Positions 24,144 to 35,912 of a stretch of 64,000 nucleotides of DNA are shown piece after piece. Position 1 is the first letter of the stretch, and each line of letters begins with the position of its first letter. Source of the DNA: Melieria omissa (taxonomy: Eukaryota; Arthropoda; Insecta; Diptera; Ulidiidae); the NCBI GenBank assembly GCA_963971225.1, contig OZ020267.1, positions 115,144,936-115,208,935 of the forward strand, read 5' to 3'. A program made the translations under genes and the position numbers. The notes beneath the pieces are model-generated. The model saw only the letters and a program-made list of their open reading frames with translations. It did no database searches and was not told where the DNA came from.

Positions 24144-24176
24144 TGTTGTTGTTGTTGTTGCTGCTGCTGCCGTTGC
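24144..24176. repeat. GTT/GCT triplet run
   Basis: About eleven GTT/GCT triplets. Related short runs follow at 24297-24316 and near 24388-24405. Confidence 0.85.
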
Positions 24177-26117
24177 CGTAAATTGTATTTGCTATAATGT
24201 ATCTAGATACATGGTGTAGATTGATATTGTACCTGCCGCTGGTATTCAAAATGGTTAAAATGGGGGTCGGCCATACTGGCGCTGAATGCTGTGCGCGTTG
24301 TTGTTGTTGTTGTTATAGCTGCCATTGCTGTTGAGCTGACTGTTGCCGTCGATGAAGCCGAATATTGATGATGCTGTTGGTGCGGTGTTGTTGTTGTTGT
24401 TGCTGCTTTTATTGAGAAATGCTTCCATTCTTATTATTTAGATCTTTATTTTGTGTTTTGCCTATCCACTTATATCATTTTTGTTCTTCATTTCTATGCT
24501 TCTTCTTGATTTTTGGTGTTAATCTGCCAGTCATTTCAAATGAATTTATGATCTGGTCTAAACATTTTATTCCTTTCCATCATTACTCATCCTTGCGATG
24601 ACTACTTTGTCTGTTTTTCATTGCTAATTTGAGGTTAAGTTTTCCCCAACTGGTTCGAGTCGCCGCTGGAACAGTAAATGAAGTACCCAAACGATTTTCG
24701 AACTCTTTGGGTCTGTTAGAAATTAGTGTACCATTTTGGCCACATTTACTTTGCGTGTCGTTCGCAGTAAACGGCAACATTTAGGCACGCCCACTTCATG
24801 AGTGCCGGTTGCACACGATTGCCGCGCCGATAATCTCAACTGAATGAAGCAATTAAAGTTGTCCGTTAAGTTGTGCAATTTCATTGTTCTTTAAAGCGCA
24901 CACAACAAACCATCAAAAACAAACAAACAGAAAACCATTCGAGATTGTATCGACGCTCGCGGCAATTTGTGGCAAATGCAAATGTGGCTGCCTATCACAC
25001 AAATACTGACACACACACACACATAGAGCGGCACAAACGCGCGACCGTAGCTGCAATGTTGCAATAATAATTGTCACAAATTGAACGAGCGCTTGTCAAG
25101 ATTTGCAAACATGTCAAGCCAGCGGCCGCTGTGCGCTCTATGCTGCGCCGCGGCCGTTGGACATGTCGCACACATTTGTTGTGCGCTGCCAGTGACAATG
25201 ACAGGTGCTATGGCGCAGCGCTACTGCGAGATTTTGTGTCAGTGGCGATTGAGTCGGCCAGCTGGACAATCGGCCGAGCGCTGCCAGAAGGCCGCGGGAG
25301 TGGGCTCTCAAGCATTTCAAGTGAGCGCTTTTTGTCTTGAGCCGACTTACTCACTCAACGCCCAACGCCATTCAAATGCGAGCCGCACTCACGCAGAGTG
25401 GGCGCGATTCGATGCTCGGATAAACGTTTTATCACCTCCACCGGTGGTCCACCGACCGGCCTGCACGCGCCCATTACCCAATGGCGAGATTGATTACGTC
25501 GCGGGCCGTTTAAATTTTGTTCGGCCTAAACAGGTTTCGGCCGCACTTACTTAATTACCGGCCATGGCAAAATTGTATAATTGCATTTTACGTTTATTGA
25601 TGGTCGCGCCGAACGGCTAACGGCCGAATTCCTAACGTGTTGCATATTCCGTTTGGCTGCCGTCCAAAACCACAGCCATCGCTTCGAACGTCGACTTGAT
25701 TTTCCAGTATTGTAAAAATGTTGTAGCCGCAAATGCAAACAAATTAATCTAATTGTGTGTAAATCTTGCGTCGCAATCGAATAATTTCAATCGTGTATAT
25801 TAATTGCTGCCGAGCCAATAACTCGAATTTCTTCAAATGAAAATGTCGCGCGCAAAATTATTCCGCCACACTGCGCTGCCGCACACAACCATACAAACAT
25901 TCGTGTTGAGGTGTTGATTGTGCAGCAACAACGTCAGTTCGGGGACAATAAGGAAATAATCGCATTTCACTCTTGAAATTTCGAATCATTGAGAAGAAAA
26001 AAATTTAAGTTTTCTGATTTCGATTTCGAACATTTTTGTATATGTTACATGGGTGTTGAGGAAAGTGAAACTTTTAATTGCTTGTCTCGAGCGGAAATAG
26101 TTGCAACAGTTCTGGAG

Positions 26118-26358
26118 CAGTGTTGCCACTTGAAAAATTGTTTCCCGACCAAAAGCGACCTCAACAGACCAAATTTAAAATTTGCGTTATCTTTAAAGTC
26201 ATTTTTAATTTGCAATTTTATTTTTTTATACATTTTTTGTACTAATGAAAAGATATTCATATCACAAAACGGACCGAAATTCGTTTAAGCAGACTAGCAG
26301 ACCAAAGTAAAAAAATCTGACCAATTTTGGCCCGAAAAGACCAAAAGTGGCAACTTTG
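26118..26358. mobile_element. hAT-type MITE, 241 bp, with perfect 8-bp target duplication
   Basis: The left end is CAGTGTTGCCACTTG and the right end is the complement of CAAAGTTGCCACTTTTGG. TTCTGGAG flanks both sides exactly (26110-26117 and 26359-26366). An 8-bp duplication and CAGTG-type ends identify the hAT superfamily. The interior is AT-rich with repeated GACCAAA-like words and no coding capacity. Confidence 0.92.
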
Positions 26359-26366
26359 TTCTGGAG

Positions 26367-27502
26367 TGACTGGACCTATAATCAAATACGAATTGTTAGA
26401 ACTACTGAGCATTTTTTATTAAGTTGGTTGAAAGGCTTCCTGCGTTGAAAGAAGCAAATGAAGCGACATGCACATCTCCCATGATAAATTGTACTAAGAG
26501 TGACATCTGGCAGCTTTGTCTTGAAAGGGCTTGAAAACTACTAGAAGCCAACTTTTGGAAATGCAAATAAGTGGATATAGTCTGACGAAGGTGTGACTAA
26601 ATAAATAAAACTAAATAACTAACTAAATAAATGTTGCAAAAATCGAATAAATATTCAATAAAAAATTTCTCTAAAAATATTCTTGACGAAAGCACAAAAT
26701 TTGTTTACATTACATATTTGAATTTTTTTCTAAGTTATCAACTTTTTTCTTACTTCTGACGACCACAGAGGCCATTGGTCAGCTTTGACAAAACGTGTTA
26801 AAATTCGCGCTGCTGAAGCCAACAGGTTAATTTCTGCTGAAGGTTACCGCATGTTCGATTATTTTCGACAATTTACACAAAACGCGTAGCCACACACACA
26901 CACACACATGCTCAGTCTCCAGTGAAATGAGGGAAAAAATGACTAAATAAAAAAATGCAGCTTGTGGTGCGGAGGGCAGTGAAAGGCCGACGAGTGAGTG
27001 CAACATGCAACTTCGCATACGACAACGTTGCAACGTCCAACGACCCAACAACGAAACAATAAAGTGCGACAGTGCTCCAACAAAGCAGCGCAACAGTGGT
27101 AGCACCTGAGCACCGACCGACAATGCGTTAGCGACGAGTCGATGCATTTTAGTGCACAGAGCGGCAGAGTGGAAGGGGGCCGGACGGTGGAGGTGTCATT
27201 TGTAGCGAACAGGCCTTTGCCGCCTGCCAGTACAAATCGTTGCAAGCGCTGGCTGTGTGTTTTGTTTTGTTTTTTTTTTGAAGCAGTAACAAAGCAATGG
27301 CAACTCTAATGTTGCGTGGCGTAAAGTGCGTGCGAAATTCGGCGCGACAAAGGGAAGGAGTTGGTGTTGAGTAAATTGGCGTGTAGACTACCGCTTACTT
27401 ATTATTGTTGTTGTTGTTGTTGAAATCGACGTGTGCCATGCAAATGAAACGAACATGTCACAAGTGTTTTTATTAAACGCAATGCTGCTAGATGGCCCCA
27501 GG
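26367..27502. other. Non-coding stretch, nothing recognised
   Basis: AT-rich with short CA runs (26892-26907) and a GTT run (27404-27421). Minus-strand open frames near 26827-27245 are rich in cysteine and leucine, with no recognisable domain. Confidence 0.45.
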
Positions 27503-27928
27503 CAGTGGCGCACACAGGAGTTCAGTTTGTGGGGGGTACAGAGAAGGCGGTTTCGTCCAACTTTTGAGCCCAATACTATTTGAAACTACAGGTGTCCCTC
27601 GTATAACGCGGTACTTCTACAACTCCTTTTCGATATAACGATTTTGTTTCAGTATGTTTTTTAATTTTTTAAATAAAGTATGAATTTTGATTTTGAGTTG
27701 GAATGTACATACATCTTTAATGTAGTACCTGTTTTTATTTTGGAAAAAGCTTATTGGAACACCCTAAAATTTATATGAAAGTTAAGTCTTCTATAACGCG
27801 AATCACATAACGTGGAATTTTCCTGGAACGTAACCACCGCGTTATACGAGGGACACCTGTATATGTTTTACTAGAAATTTTTGTATTTAGGGCGTTTGAA
27901 CTCCCAAAACCCCCGTTGTGCTCCACTG
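27503..27928. mobile_element. Old hAT-like element interrupted by a pogo/Tigger-type MITE
   Basis: CAGTGGCGCACACAGG begins at 27503 and its approximate complement ends in GTGCTCCACTG at 27928. Imperfect flanks sharing CCAGG suggest a decayed 8-bp duplication. The start, with a G run shortly after it, resembles the element at 47103 and the fragment at 57433. The MITE at 27589-27859 sits inside, leaving about 155 bases of host element. Confidence 0.6.
27589..27859. mobile_element. pogo/Tigger-type MITE, 271 bp
   Basis: The ends are perfect inverted repeats for at least 23 bases, starting CAGGTGTCCCTCGTATAACG, with TA on both sides (27587-27588 and 27860-27861). CAG-GTGTCCCTCGT-AACGCGG ends with a TA target are characteristic of the pogo/Tigger branch of Tc1/mariner. 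There is no coding capacity, so movement would have needed a transposase from elsewhere. The perfect ends show it is younger than the hAT-like copy it entered. Confidence 0.92.
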
Positions 27929-28284
27929 TTCCAGGCCATTCTGGGCGGAGTGAGCGATACACGTTCGAACGCATTGTTTGACGTATTTGCTGTCAAAACG
28001 AACAGCGATTACACTGTAACAGAGCTATTATGCGTTGCTACCCCGATTTCACTAACACACTACTTGCCCCCACCTCCTATATATCATTCTGCTTTCCACA
28101 CGCATTGCATTATCCAGCAGTAAAATTGTATTAGAGTCGCTAACTAACTGAACTGTTAAACTAACCGGTTGGGTACCGGATTCGAAATTCGCATTATTCG
28201 GATAGGTCGGATAATACCACAGTTACAAATTTGCGGATTATTTGCATACTGCAACTAACTACAGTTTTTTTAGTACAGTCTGAA

Positions 28285-28874
28285 CAGTGTTGCCAGATCA
28301 GGAGATTTCCTCCTAGATTTAGGAGATTCTTGGTCTTAGAGTTTTTGGAGAGTTTTTAGGAGGAAAAATTGTTTAGGACAAAGTTTAGGAGACTAACATT
28401 TCTTGTTAGGGGATTTTTCTGACCCTTAGTGGATTTTTAAGAGGTTTTTGGATAACGAAGTTTGATGTATTGGGAACACTGGCAACAAAATATATTTTAG
28501 CAACTATTTTATTAGTCAAAGCATCCTATTGTATTAAACATTTTTAGGCTTAACATAACATGTAAGCTCGTTCGATTTCGTTCTCACTTATTTCTGGTAC
28601 AATGAAATTCCGTCTAAAATGGCACTTTTTATTTATTTAATTTGTTATTTATTTTGTTTTTGTTAATTTTTTTTTTGTTAAGCTGAGGGTGAATAAAAAA
28701 GGCTGGATTAAAACAAATTATATAAATAGGTATATATTTTTTTCACGAGAAGTTTTATTCCTTTGACGGAAATTATAAAACGATTTTAGGGGATTTTTTT
28801 TAACTGTTGGGAGGAAATTTCGGTATTTTTTTTAAGATTTAGGAGAAAGTAATTTCAGGTATCTGGCAACACTG
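28285..28874. mobile_element. hAT-type MITE, 590 bp, with perfect 8-bp target duplication
   Basis: The ends are CAGTGTTGCCAGAT and its exact complement. AGTCTGAA flanks both sides exactly (28277-28284 and 28875-28882). Just inside, words such as AGGAGATTT and TTTAGGAG recur in both halves. No coding capacity is seen. It belongs to the same broad group as the copy at 26118, sharing CAGTGTTGCCA, but the interior differs. Confidence 0.94.
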
Positions 28875-28882
28875 AGTCTGAA

Positions 28883-31800
28883 ACATTTCAATCTGAAAAA
28901 TTGAAATTTCCTGGACTTTCAACCTTCCTAAGGAAATCGAATCGTTTGAACTTTGGCACTATGCAAATGGTTTAAAGATACTCGAAACAGCTCGGCTACT
29001 CGATGGTCTCAATCAGACTCCCGATCCGTTCATACTTTCTAAACCAGGAATGCCCCGCAAGACTCCAAACTCAAGAAACTAAACTAAACACTCGAAACCC
29101 ACGCTTCGTCTGCAACTTTTATATCCCAATGGACTACAAATCCAAATCTAATTCAAAGTTTCATTATTTGCCATGTTAAATATTCAAGTTCCACATCGTT
29201 CTCCAACTTTTGGCGTCGCACTTTGACACATTGCAACGTTTTGTGACATAACTTTGACGTCTAAATTCAAAGCAATTCATGTGTCTTATGTCAATTACAG
29301 GCAATGCGTGCAGCTCGAACAGCAAAGTGCGTGTCAAATGACATTTAGCCAATGACAGGTGAATTTTCTAACTCAAATAACAACAAATTGTTCATAATAT
29401 ACGCACATATTTACGCACATAATATCGACTATTCAGAGAAATAACAATGCAACTTTGATTAAATAGCAATTTTTTTCATTAAAACATTACAATTAAATAG
29501 TTGTATTGTTTGACATGCAACAAAGTAATTTTTGTAATACTTAACATCTTCTTTAACATTCGATTTAATATGGAAATTTTTAATATTTTCGTATATTTGT
29601 AATGCATTTTTATTCCTTTTTTAATGTTTGTCTGGCTAGCGTAAGAATTTTACAACAACAAATTGTAATATTGAAATTTTAAAATGATTCCATTTCAAAA
29701 GCGCCACTCAAGTACCGTTTTGACATTTCTCAAGAGCATCGCATTGTGTCTCCCCTTCCGCCACGCACAAACCCCAAAACGTGATCGCGCGCTCGATCGC
29801 TTCGCCGCCGCACCGGATGCGCGCAACTCGACTTGAGGAATTTCTGTGTTTGCGCTCAGCAATAATTGGAAAAATTAATTATCGCTTCAGCAATAAAGAC
29901 GGCAACTTCACACGCAATTAGCTCGCTGCCGCAGACTACGCACCGAAGGGAAATTAAGTACAAACAAGCATTCCGTAATTACCTCCAATATTTGCCCAGA
30001 TAAAGCGGATATAATGGGAAGTCGTCTTTCCCAACGTGCTGCAAGTGGCCGTGTTTGCGTTCCATGGCTCGTTTTAATTATATTGTGATCTTACCTAAAT
30101 ATTGCCCAAGTATTGCACACACACACACACACACTGGACTGAAGCCCCATGACTCTCAATTCCTTATTCACATATTTGCAGTAGTCAAATGCAAACATGG
30201 AATTAGTGCATGTGAGCAAAATTGGGTTAGTCTTTAAGGTGAATTCGAGGTAGTAAAAGCGATAATTGAATTTAATTGTGCCGATCAGCAACAGCGTTGA
30301 GGTCGTCTGCCACTTGGTTTACAAAGTTAAGAAAACTTTGCTCGAGAATTTAATTCGTTGAGCTGTAGTAAAATGATCAAGTCAACTTCTTTACTGCTGG
30401 AATCTAAAAAAAATAAAACATATTCTTCTCACCCTATAAATTCTCAGCGAATTGGTAATCTAAGTATTTCGAAGCATCCTTCTAAAGTATTTGGAATCAA
30501 AGCTCAGCTCGGATTCTGCAGAAAACCCGAGTCGGTTATTGAGTCGGTGTTAGAGTTGCTTGAGTCTCTATGTAACCAAATCACTGACTACTCCTACACA
30601 ATGCTGCTCTGCCATACCTGTCAAATATCCGCCAAAAATAATCTCCACAAATATTTAAAATATGAAAAATGACCAAAAACCGTTAATAGGCGATAATGGC
30701 CGATATCTAAAACGTGCGCATTAAATATTTCTTTAAGTGCGCAAGATCGATTTTCAACGCTCCGCTGAGGCGTTGCATATGGCAATCGCTTACTTTCTCT
30801 GTTGATTTCGGTTTCTTATAGCGCTTGTGTTGTTGTAATTGCCGCTGTTGTTCGTGTTAATCAGAGCCAACATCGACGTGTCATTGATGCAACGACGTCA
30901 GCGTCCATAAGCGTCAGCCTCGTCGCCATCGGCCAACGGCCATCGCCAGCATCCACTACTACGTTCGCTTACTCATGCCGTCAACAACAGCAACAACAAT
31001 GGCAGCGATGGCAACTGCAGCTGCGTTCGAAGCTCCGAAAACTGAAGCGGCTGTGCAGCGCGACGCAAAAACTGTCGTCGAACAAATGATTTGTATTTTA
31101 ATTTTGTTATTTATGTTTCATAAATTATCCGACACACTCTTTTCCTCTTTCTTTCTTTAGTGAGTCGCACAGATGCCGCCGCGACGCTACAGTGTCCCAC
31201 ACCGCAACTCAACGCGTCGATGGCGTTGATCAAGCGCGTCTCGAACACAAATGGAAAACCATGTCTGGTCAGCGCCCAGTCAGCGGCGGCTGCTGTGGGC
31301 CGCTCGTCGCTCGCTTGATTCGCTCATGTCACTTGGATACGGAATTTTTGATAAAGTCTTTCTGTTTTTGTTGTTGTTTTTTGTGTTTTTGTTTTAAGGT
31401 TTAATTATTAAGGTCGCCATTTGAATGTTTTCCTCTCTTCACAGTTGTTAGTCTTTATAATAATTTTTATTGGCTTGGATTGTGTTGTATTGTGCTGGCG
31501 ATGGCTTTGCTTTGTTTCATTAATGCTTTGATGTCGACAATTTTTATTAGTTTTTGTTTTTCTGTATTAAACAGTCATCGTGTTGATTGTTGGTTGTTGT
31601 TGCAGCTTTTGGCTTTCGTTAATTAATGTGCTTTGGCCATATTAGATTCATTAGTATGGTTCGGTCATAATTTATATAAATCATTCAAGCGGCCGTCTGA
31701 CGGGTTTTGTCGTCGCAATCGATTACGGGGAATCAGATTTTAATGCTTCTGAACTACTACTGGTGGCTTCATTTGAAGCCTTTCAATTTTCAATTCGAAT

Positions 31801-33007
31801 CACAAACGTCGAAGAAGAAGACGACAACGTGCGTCGCAAGAGATCGTGGCCAGCAAATCGCTAATTTTCATAAATTAAAATTTTAAATACGTGGACCGAG
31901 CTGCTGAACGTAAAATGTTTTCAAAAAACTTGGCGAAATTTTTCCAGCTGATTTTTGTATCGTCTTCCAGGAGACAGTTGAATGCTGCCGAGGATCATTC
32001 ACACTCAAACTGGACACATATGTCACATGTATATTTAGAACAGTGAGTTGCCATGATGCCGCACAAGCTGGACACTGCGCACGCCGCTCGCCCATCATCG
32101 GTCGTCGGCCAGTATGTGTGCCTTCGTATATGTGTGTGTGTGAGTGTTTGTGATATTTTGGTTTTTTCCATTTTTGTTTTACGTTAATTTATTGCTACTG
32201 ATTGGGGCGTTATTCTTATTGATCCAGGTTATAAATTTAAGAACCTCTGACATGCTCATTTATTACGAACATTAGCGTTTGATTTGTTATTTTTCATATT
32301 GATATACGCCGCCGATGTTGATTTCGATGTCGATGTTGATTTCGATTCGAAACTCGCCGGCAATGGAAGCTGCGCTGTCGACGCTGTTGTCGGCCGTAGT
32401 CGATGTTATTTTTAAGTATAACGTGATTGTTTTTTCCCCCGTTTTGTTTGCTAGGTTTTTGTTTTTGTGAAACTAGTTTAATTTCTTGGCCGCTCAAATT
32501 TTGTGCATATTAATTGGTATAACGATGAAATATTTTCATTGAGTTTAATAATTCAAAATTAAAATTTTTCAATTTGCTCACTTGAAAGTTACCCAAAAAA
32601 AGTTACAAGCAATATTTTTCTTTCGCAGCTAATAAATGGCCTCATTTACAATAAATTCCAACAACAACAAAGTGATCGATACGAATATTCATGCAACGCG
32701 TTTCACACGCCACTGAGAGCTTGTGTGAACGTTTAACAGACGCAAACATATATCTGCGCGCAATTATGCAAATGTCACACAGTGTGGGTATTTGTCAAAG
32801 ACGCGAAGGCGCAACTTCAATATTAACTCTCGAACGCTCCAATATGATTTTGATTATCAATATTAAATGTTTGATATTATTTTTCAATTAAACATTTTTT
32901 TAATAGCTATTCATTGAACAAATCTTCTTTTAAGGAAGCTTAGCGATCGAAAACATGTAAGGAACTTCATAGAAGCGTCGCAGGTGCAACATTTTGAAAG
33001 TAAAAAC
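28883..33007. other. Long non-coding stretch, nothing recognised as a gene
   Basis: Mixed composition. A CA run lies at 30115-30134 and CAA/CAG triplets near 30980-31020. An open frame at 30358-30672 (+) matches no family I know and has no coding-like features beyond length. Fly enhancers typically look like this, but I cannot identify one. Confidence 0.45.
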
Positions 33008-33048
33008 GTTTAGTTCCGCACAATATAGCATCTTGTGCGGAACTAAAC
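33008..33048. repeat. Perfect 16-bp hairpin beside a Tc1-like end
   Basis: GTTTAGTTCCGCACAA at 33008-33023 is followed, after a 9-base loop, by its exact complement at 33033-33048. The right arm overlaps the first bases of the Tc1-like element starting at 33046. Confidence 0.85.
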
Positions 33049-34141
33049 TAGTCAGAATAAGTTTGCGTACAAGGGGTACGCAGTTTTTTCATATAAAAAA
33101 AAATCACTTACAGTAATTTTTCAAAAACAAAATATTTTTTATTTTTTCCATAAACTTAGTTCTTTTATTCTATTAAGATAACAATATCAAAAACTTGACC
33201 GAACTGTGAAAGAAGGGCCAAAAACAAAATATGTTATGAATTCACCTCAGAAAAAGTTTGCGTACAAGATGAGATTATGTAGTTAAAATTTAATTGAAAC
33301 TAAGTTTTTCCAAAAATGAATAACTTTGTGAATTTTCGTTTCTCGCTTGAACTCCCTGCAGACGTTTCGGCGTAAATTTTATTAAATTCTGTGTTTTTTC
33401 AGCTGTAATTTTGTTATATCCTTGAATTATTATATTGGCTTATCATATCTTTGAAGATGGAGTGTTGTTGGGCTCAGGGTTCAAGTATATACTCAATTTG
33501 ATGCACGTTAGGTAACTAGGGAGGAACTTTTTCAACTTTGTTAAGTTAGTTAATAGCAAACATAGCTTCGCATCGTATGCATTGCGCCCTAAGGATGAAG
33601 AGAAATGTTGGAATCTGATCCAAGGTTTTGAAAGCTTTTAGAATATGTAAATAACTCCCCGGAAGCATTTCTGAATAAAAAAACAGCCTGCTCACTCCTT
33701 TCCTGACATGCAACTCCACATATGCTATGCTTCACTGTTAATTTCAGATTTGTGTTAGGGGATCCTCTTCAAATTAGTTGATGCCTTTTAATGCCAAATA
33801 TGCCAAACCATTATCAAATAATAATGAATCGTCGCACTTTCTATAGATAACAATATATCGTCTCGGAAATCTGGTTTTCTACTCTTTCTTGTTCTACTCT
33901 TTGATGAATCTTTGACTCTTTTACGAAAGCAATTCTGTGCTCCTTGTGAATAAGCTAAATATGGGCTTCTAACATGCTGTTATGTAGGGTAAATTGTTTT
34001 TTCAGGACTTTTCTTATAAAGTCACTGCTACTGGGTTTTATAAAATATTTCTATACATTTCTGAAGATATTGGATCCAACATGCCTTAGAATATGTTGCA
34101 CTGATCGCAAACAATCTAATCCTTTTGCTCGGGTAGCTTAA

Positions 34142-34873
34142 GAGGGGAGACTCGTCTAGGACATCTAAAATGAGGACAAATTCAAATTGCTGTGTATATG
34201 TATATATTACAAAAATCGATCAACTTGTAAGGTTAGTACAATCTGAAGGATAGAAACTGACAAAAAAAATGTTTTTCACTTTCAAATAATTATATTATAT
34301 CGTCCAAAAGTAAGGTTGTTTGGAGCGCCGAGCTACCGGAAGACCTTCAATGCGGGCGTGATAGCAGTCGTGATTTTGATCTGAAACACATAAATTCAAA
34401 GAAATTTTAATCTACATGAAAATACCTTCTATTTGAACTAAAATATAAGAAAAATTTTGAAAATACGAAAAGTTGTGGGTCTCCAAAATAAAAGTTCGAT
34501 TTTTACAGCGAAAATTTATAATTTGCACGCAACAAAAAATTATTTATTATTAATTTTTATGTAATTTTTTTAGTTTAAATAGAAGCCTCATTCATGAGCT
34601 TTCGAAAAAGTCCTGGTTTGTAGAAATCCGTCAAGAAATAGTGTTTTTATTACGCCCGCAGTTTTAAAAAATACTGTTTTGAGAAAATCACCTTCAAGGT
34701 TTAATTTTCGCTTATCCGCTTAGTCTACGCGTGGCGAGTCAGAGGCTGTTACTTCGAAAATATTTCGAATTTCGACTTGAAATTTTGTAGGATTATTTTT
34801 AGATATGTATTCGAATGATTAAAACTATTTTCAAAAAATGAATTTTTTTGAACCTCTAAACGAGTCTCCCCCC
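34142..34873. mobile_element. TTAA-flanked MITE, 732 bp, inside the Tc1-like element
   Basis: GAGGGGAGACTCGTCTAG at 34142 pairs with the complement of GGGGGGAGACTCGTTTAG at the right end. TTAA lies directly outside both ends (34138-34141 and 34874-34877). TTAA duplication suggests a piggyBac-like or Kolobok-like element. A two-base TA target is also compatible, because TTAA contains TA. No coding capacity. Confidence 0.75.
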
Positions 34874-34936
34874 TTAAGAAAATGGCCAGATCGTAGTAAC
34901 GAAGCAAGATTTTCTGGTTTTTTTTTCGAAATTTAA

Positions 34937-35454
34937 CCCTTCGCTGCATGATTTAATTTCCGTGAAGAAAAAACATTTTTGTTATATAATTCTTGTTGCT
35001 TGTTAAGTTCTGATGGTAAAAATGAAATTTTGTTCAATTCCTGTATCTATGAAAGAAGTTCTGCGGACATTTTCCGTATCCTGGTGAGAACGCTACCGCC
35101 GAAATGAAAGTCGGGTTAATCTATTTTTTAGTGTTGGCTACTACGGGGAGTCGATCTAAGGTCAGGCGTCACTGTATACTCGTAATTCAATGCACTAAAC
35201 AACTGAGCGACGGCGATCGCCAAGTAACCATCGCCATCAATAACCAAAATTATTTCACCGAATCGAAACACTTGTTGTTTTTTCGATTCTGTTGAACATA
35301 CTTTCAATATTATTCGCAAAATTCCGTTAGTAATCAAATGTTTTAACATAAAAGACACGACTGAAGAATAAATAACTGTAAAAGGGTGAATAGAATAGTC
35401 TACAGATCAATGAAAAGTTAACATTGCATATATACAATGCCATGCAGCGAAGGG
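34937..35454. mobile_element. piggyBac-like MITE, 518 bp, inside the Tc1-like element
   Basis: CCCTTCGCTGCATG and its exact complement form the ends, with TTAA at 34933-34936 and 35455-35458. A CCC start next to TTAA is typical of piggyBac relatives. It lies only 55 bases from the previous TTAA element. It carries a tRNA-like segment on its minus strand and no protein frame of interest. Confidence 0.88.
35130..35218 (-). mobile_element. tRNA-like SINE relic inside a piggyBac-like MITE
   Basis: On the minus strand an A-box-like CGCTCAGTTGTTTAG is followed about 35 bases later by a B-box-like TTAGATCGACTCC. These are the two internal promoter elements of RNA polymerase III tRNA-derived SINEs. 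The layout resembles the better copy at 37748-38053, but the similarity is weak, so it is old or from another subfamily. Confidence 0.5.
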
Positions 35455-35912
35455 TTAAGATGGTTTTTTGAAATTACGAATGTGCTCTCCCAAAAGTTTC
35501 CCCTAATTTCATGAATTTTTTTGTCAATGTTCGAAAGATTTAGTAAGATTATCCTTTTATCCATTTTTAATGGTTTTCTGTTGGATTATATTGCTTTCTA
35601 CAAAATTTCAAGCACATATACGCTTCCAAATAATTTACAAGTCCGTTTACTGTTTAATGGAATACAAATTTAAAAAATAAAAATAAAAAGTATAACCGGA
35701 TTCCCGTTATTAGTTTTGTACGCAAACTTATTCTGCACCGTTTTGTGAGTATATTGTCAATAAATACGAACACATGGAACATTTTTATTTTAATGCATCT
35801 AAAACAGAACAAAAAGTGCAGCTAAGGCATTTATGAAAAATGTGGATAAGGTCAAAATTAATCATAACATAACTTTGACTTGCTTGTACGCAAACTTATT
35901 TTGACTAGTGTA

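Larger units (their letters stand above)
21871..26109. other. Non-coding stretch with triplet repeats and a GC-rich patch
   Basis: It contains an 18-bp direct tandem repeat at 22442-22477, GTT/GCT triplets at 24144-24176 and 24297-24316, a 16-bp palindrome ATGTATCTAGATACAT at 24197-24212, and a GC-rich patch at about 25090-25620. A TATAAAAAG at 22393 lacks a convincing downstream initiator or coding region. No gene was recognised. Confidence 0.45.
33046..35910. mobile_element. Tc1-like element with IR/DR ends, about 2.9 kb, no transposase
   Basis: The outer ends are inverted: ACTAGTCAGAATAAGTTTGC from 33047, against the complement of CACTAGTCAAAATAAGTTTG at 35891-35910. TA lies outside each (33044-33045 and 35911-35912). 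A second copy of the core AAGTTTGCGTACA lies about 200 bases inside the left end (near 33253) and about 170 bases inside the right end (near 35717). Two direct repeats per inverted end are the IR/DR arrangement of Tc1-like elements, where each repeat binds transposase. No transposase frame remains. The 2.9 kb length is explained partly by two TTAA-flanked insertions. Confidence 0.85.

Noticed and set aside
25081..25554. 157-codon plus-strand frame
   Set aside because: It lies in a GC-rich patch with competing frames and has no motif or family resemblance.
30358..30672. 104-codon frame with a plausible-looking mixed composition
   Set aside because: No domain, no neighbouring exon signals and no family recognised. 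Length alone is not evidence in 64 kb.
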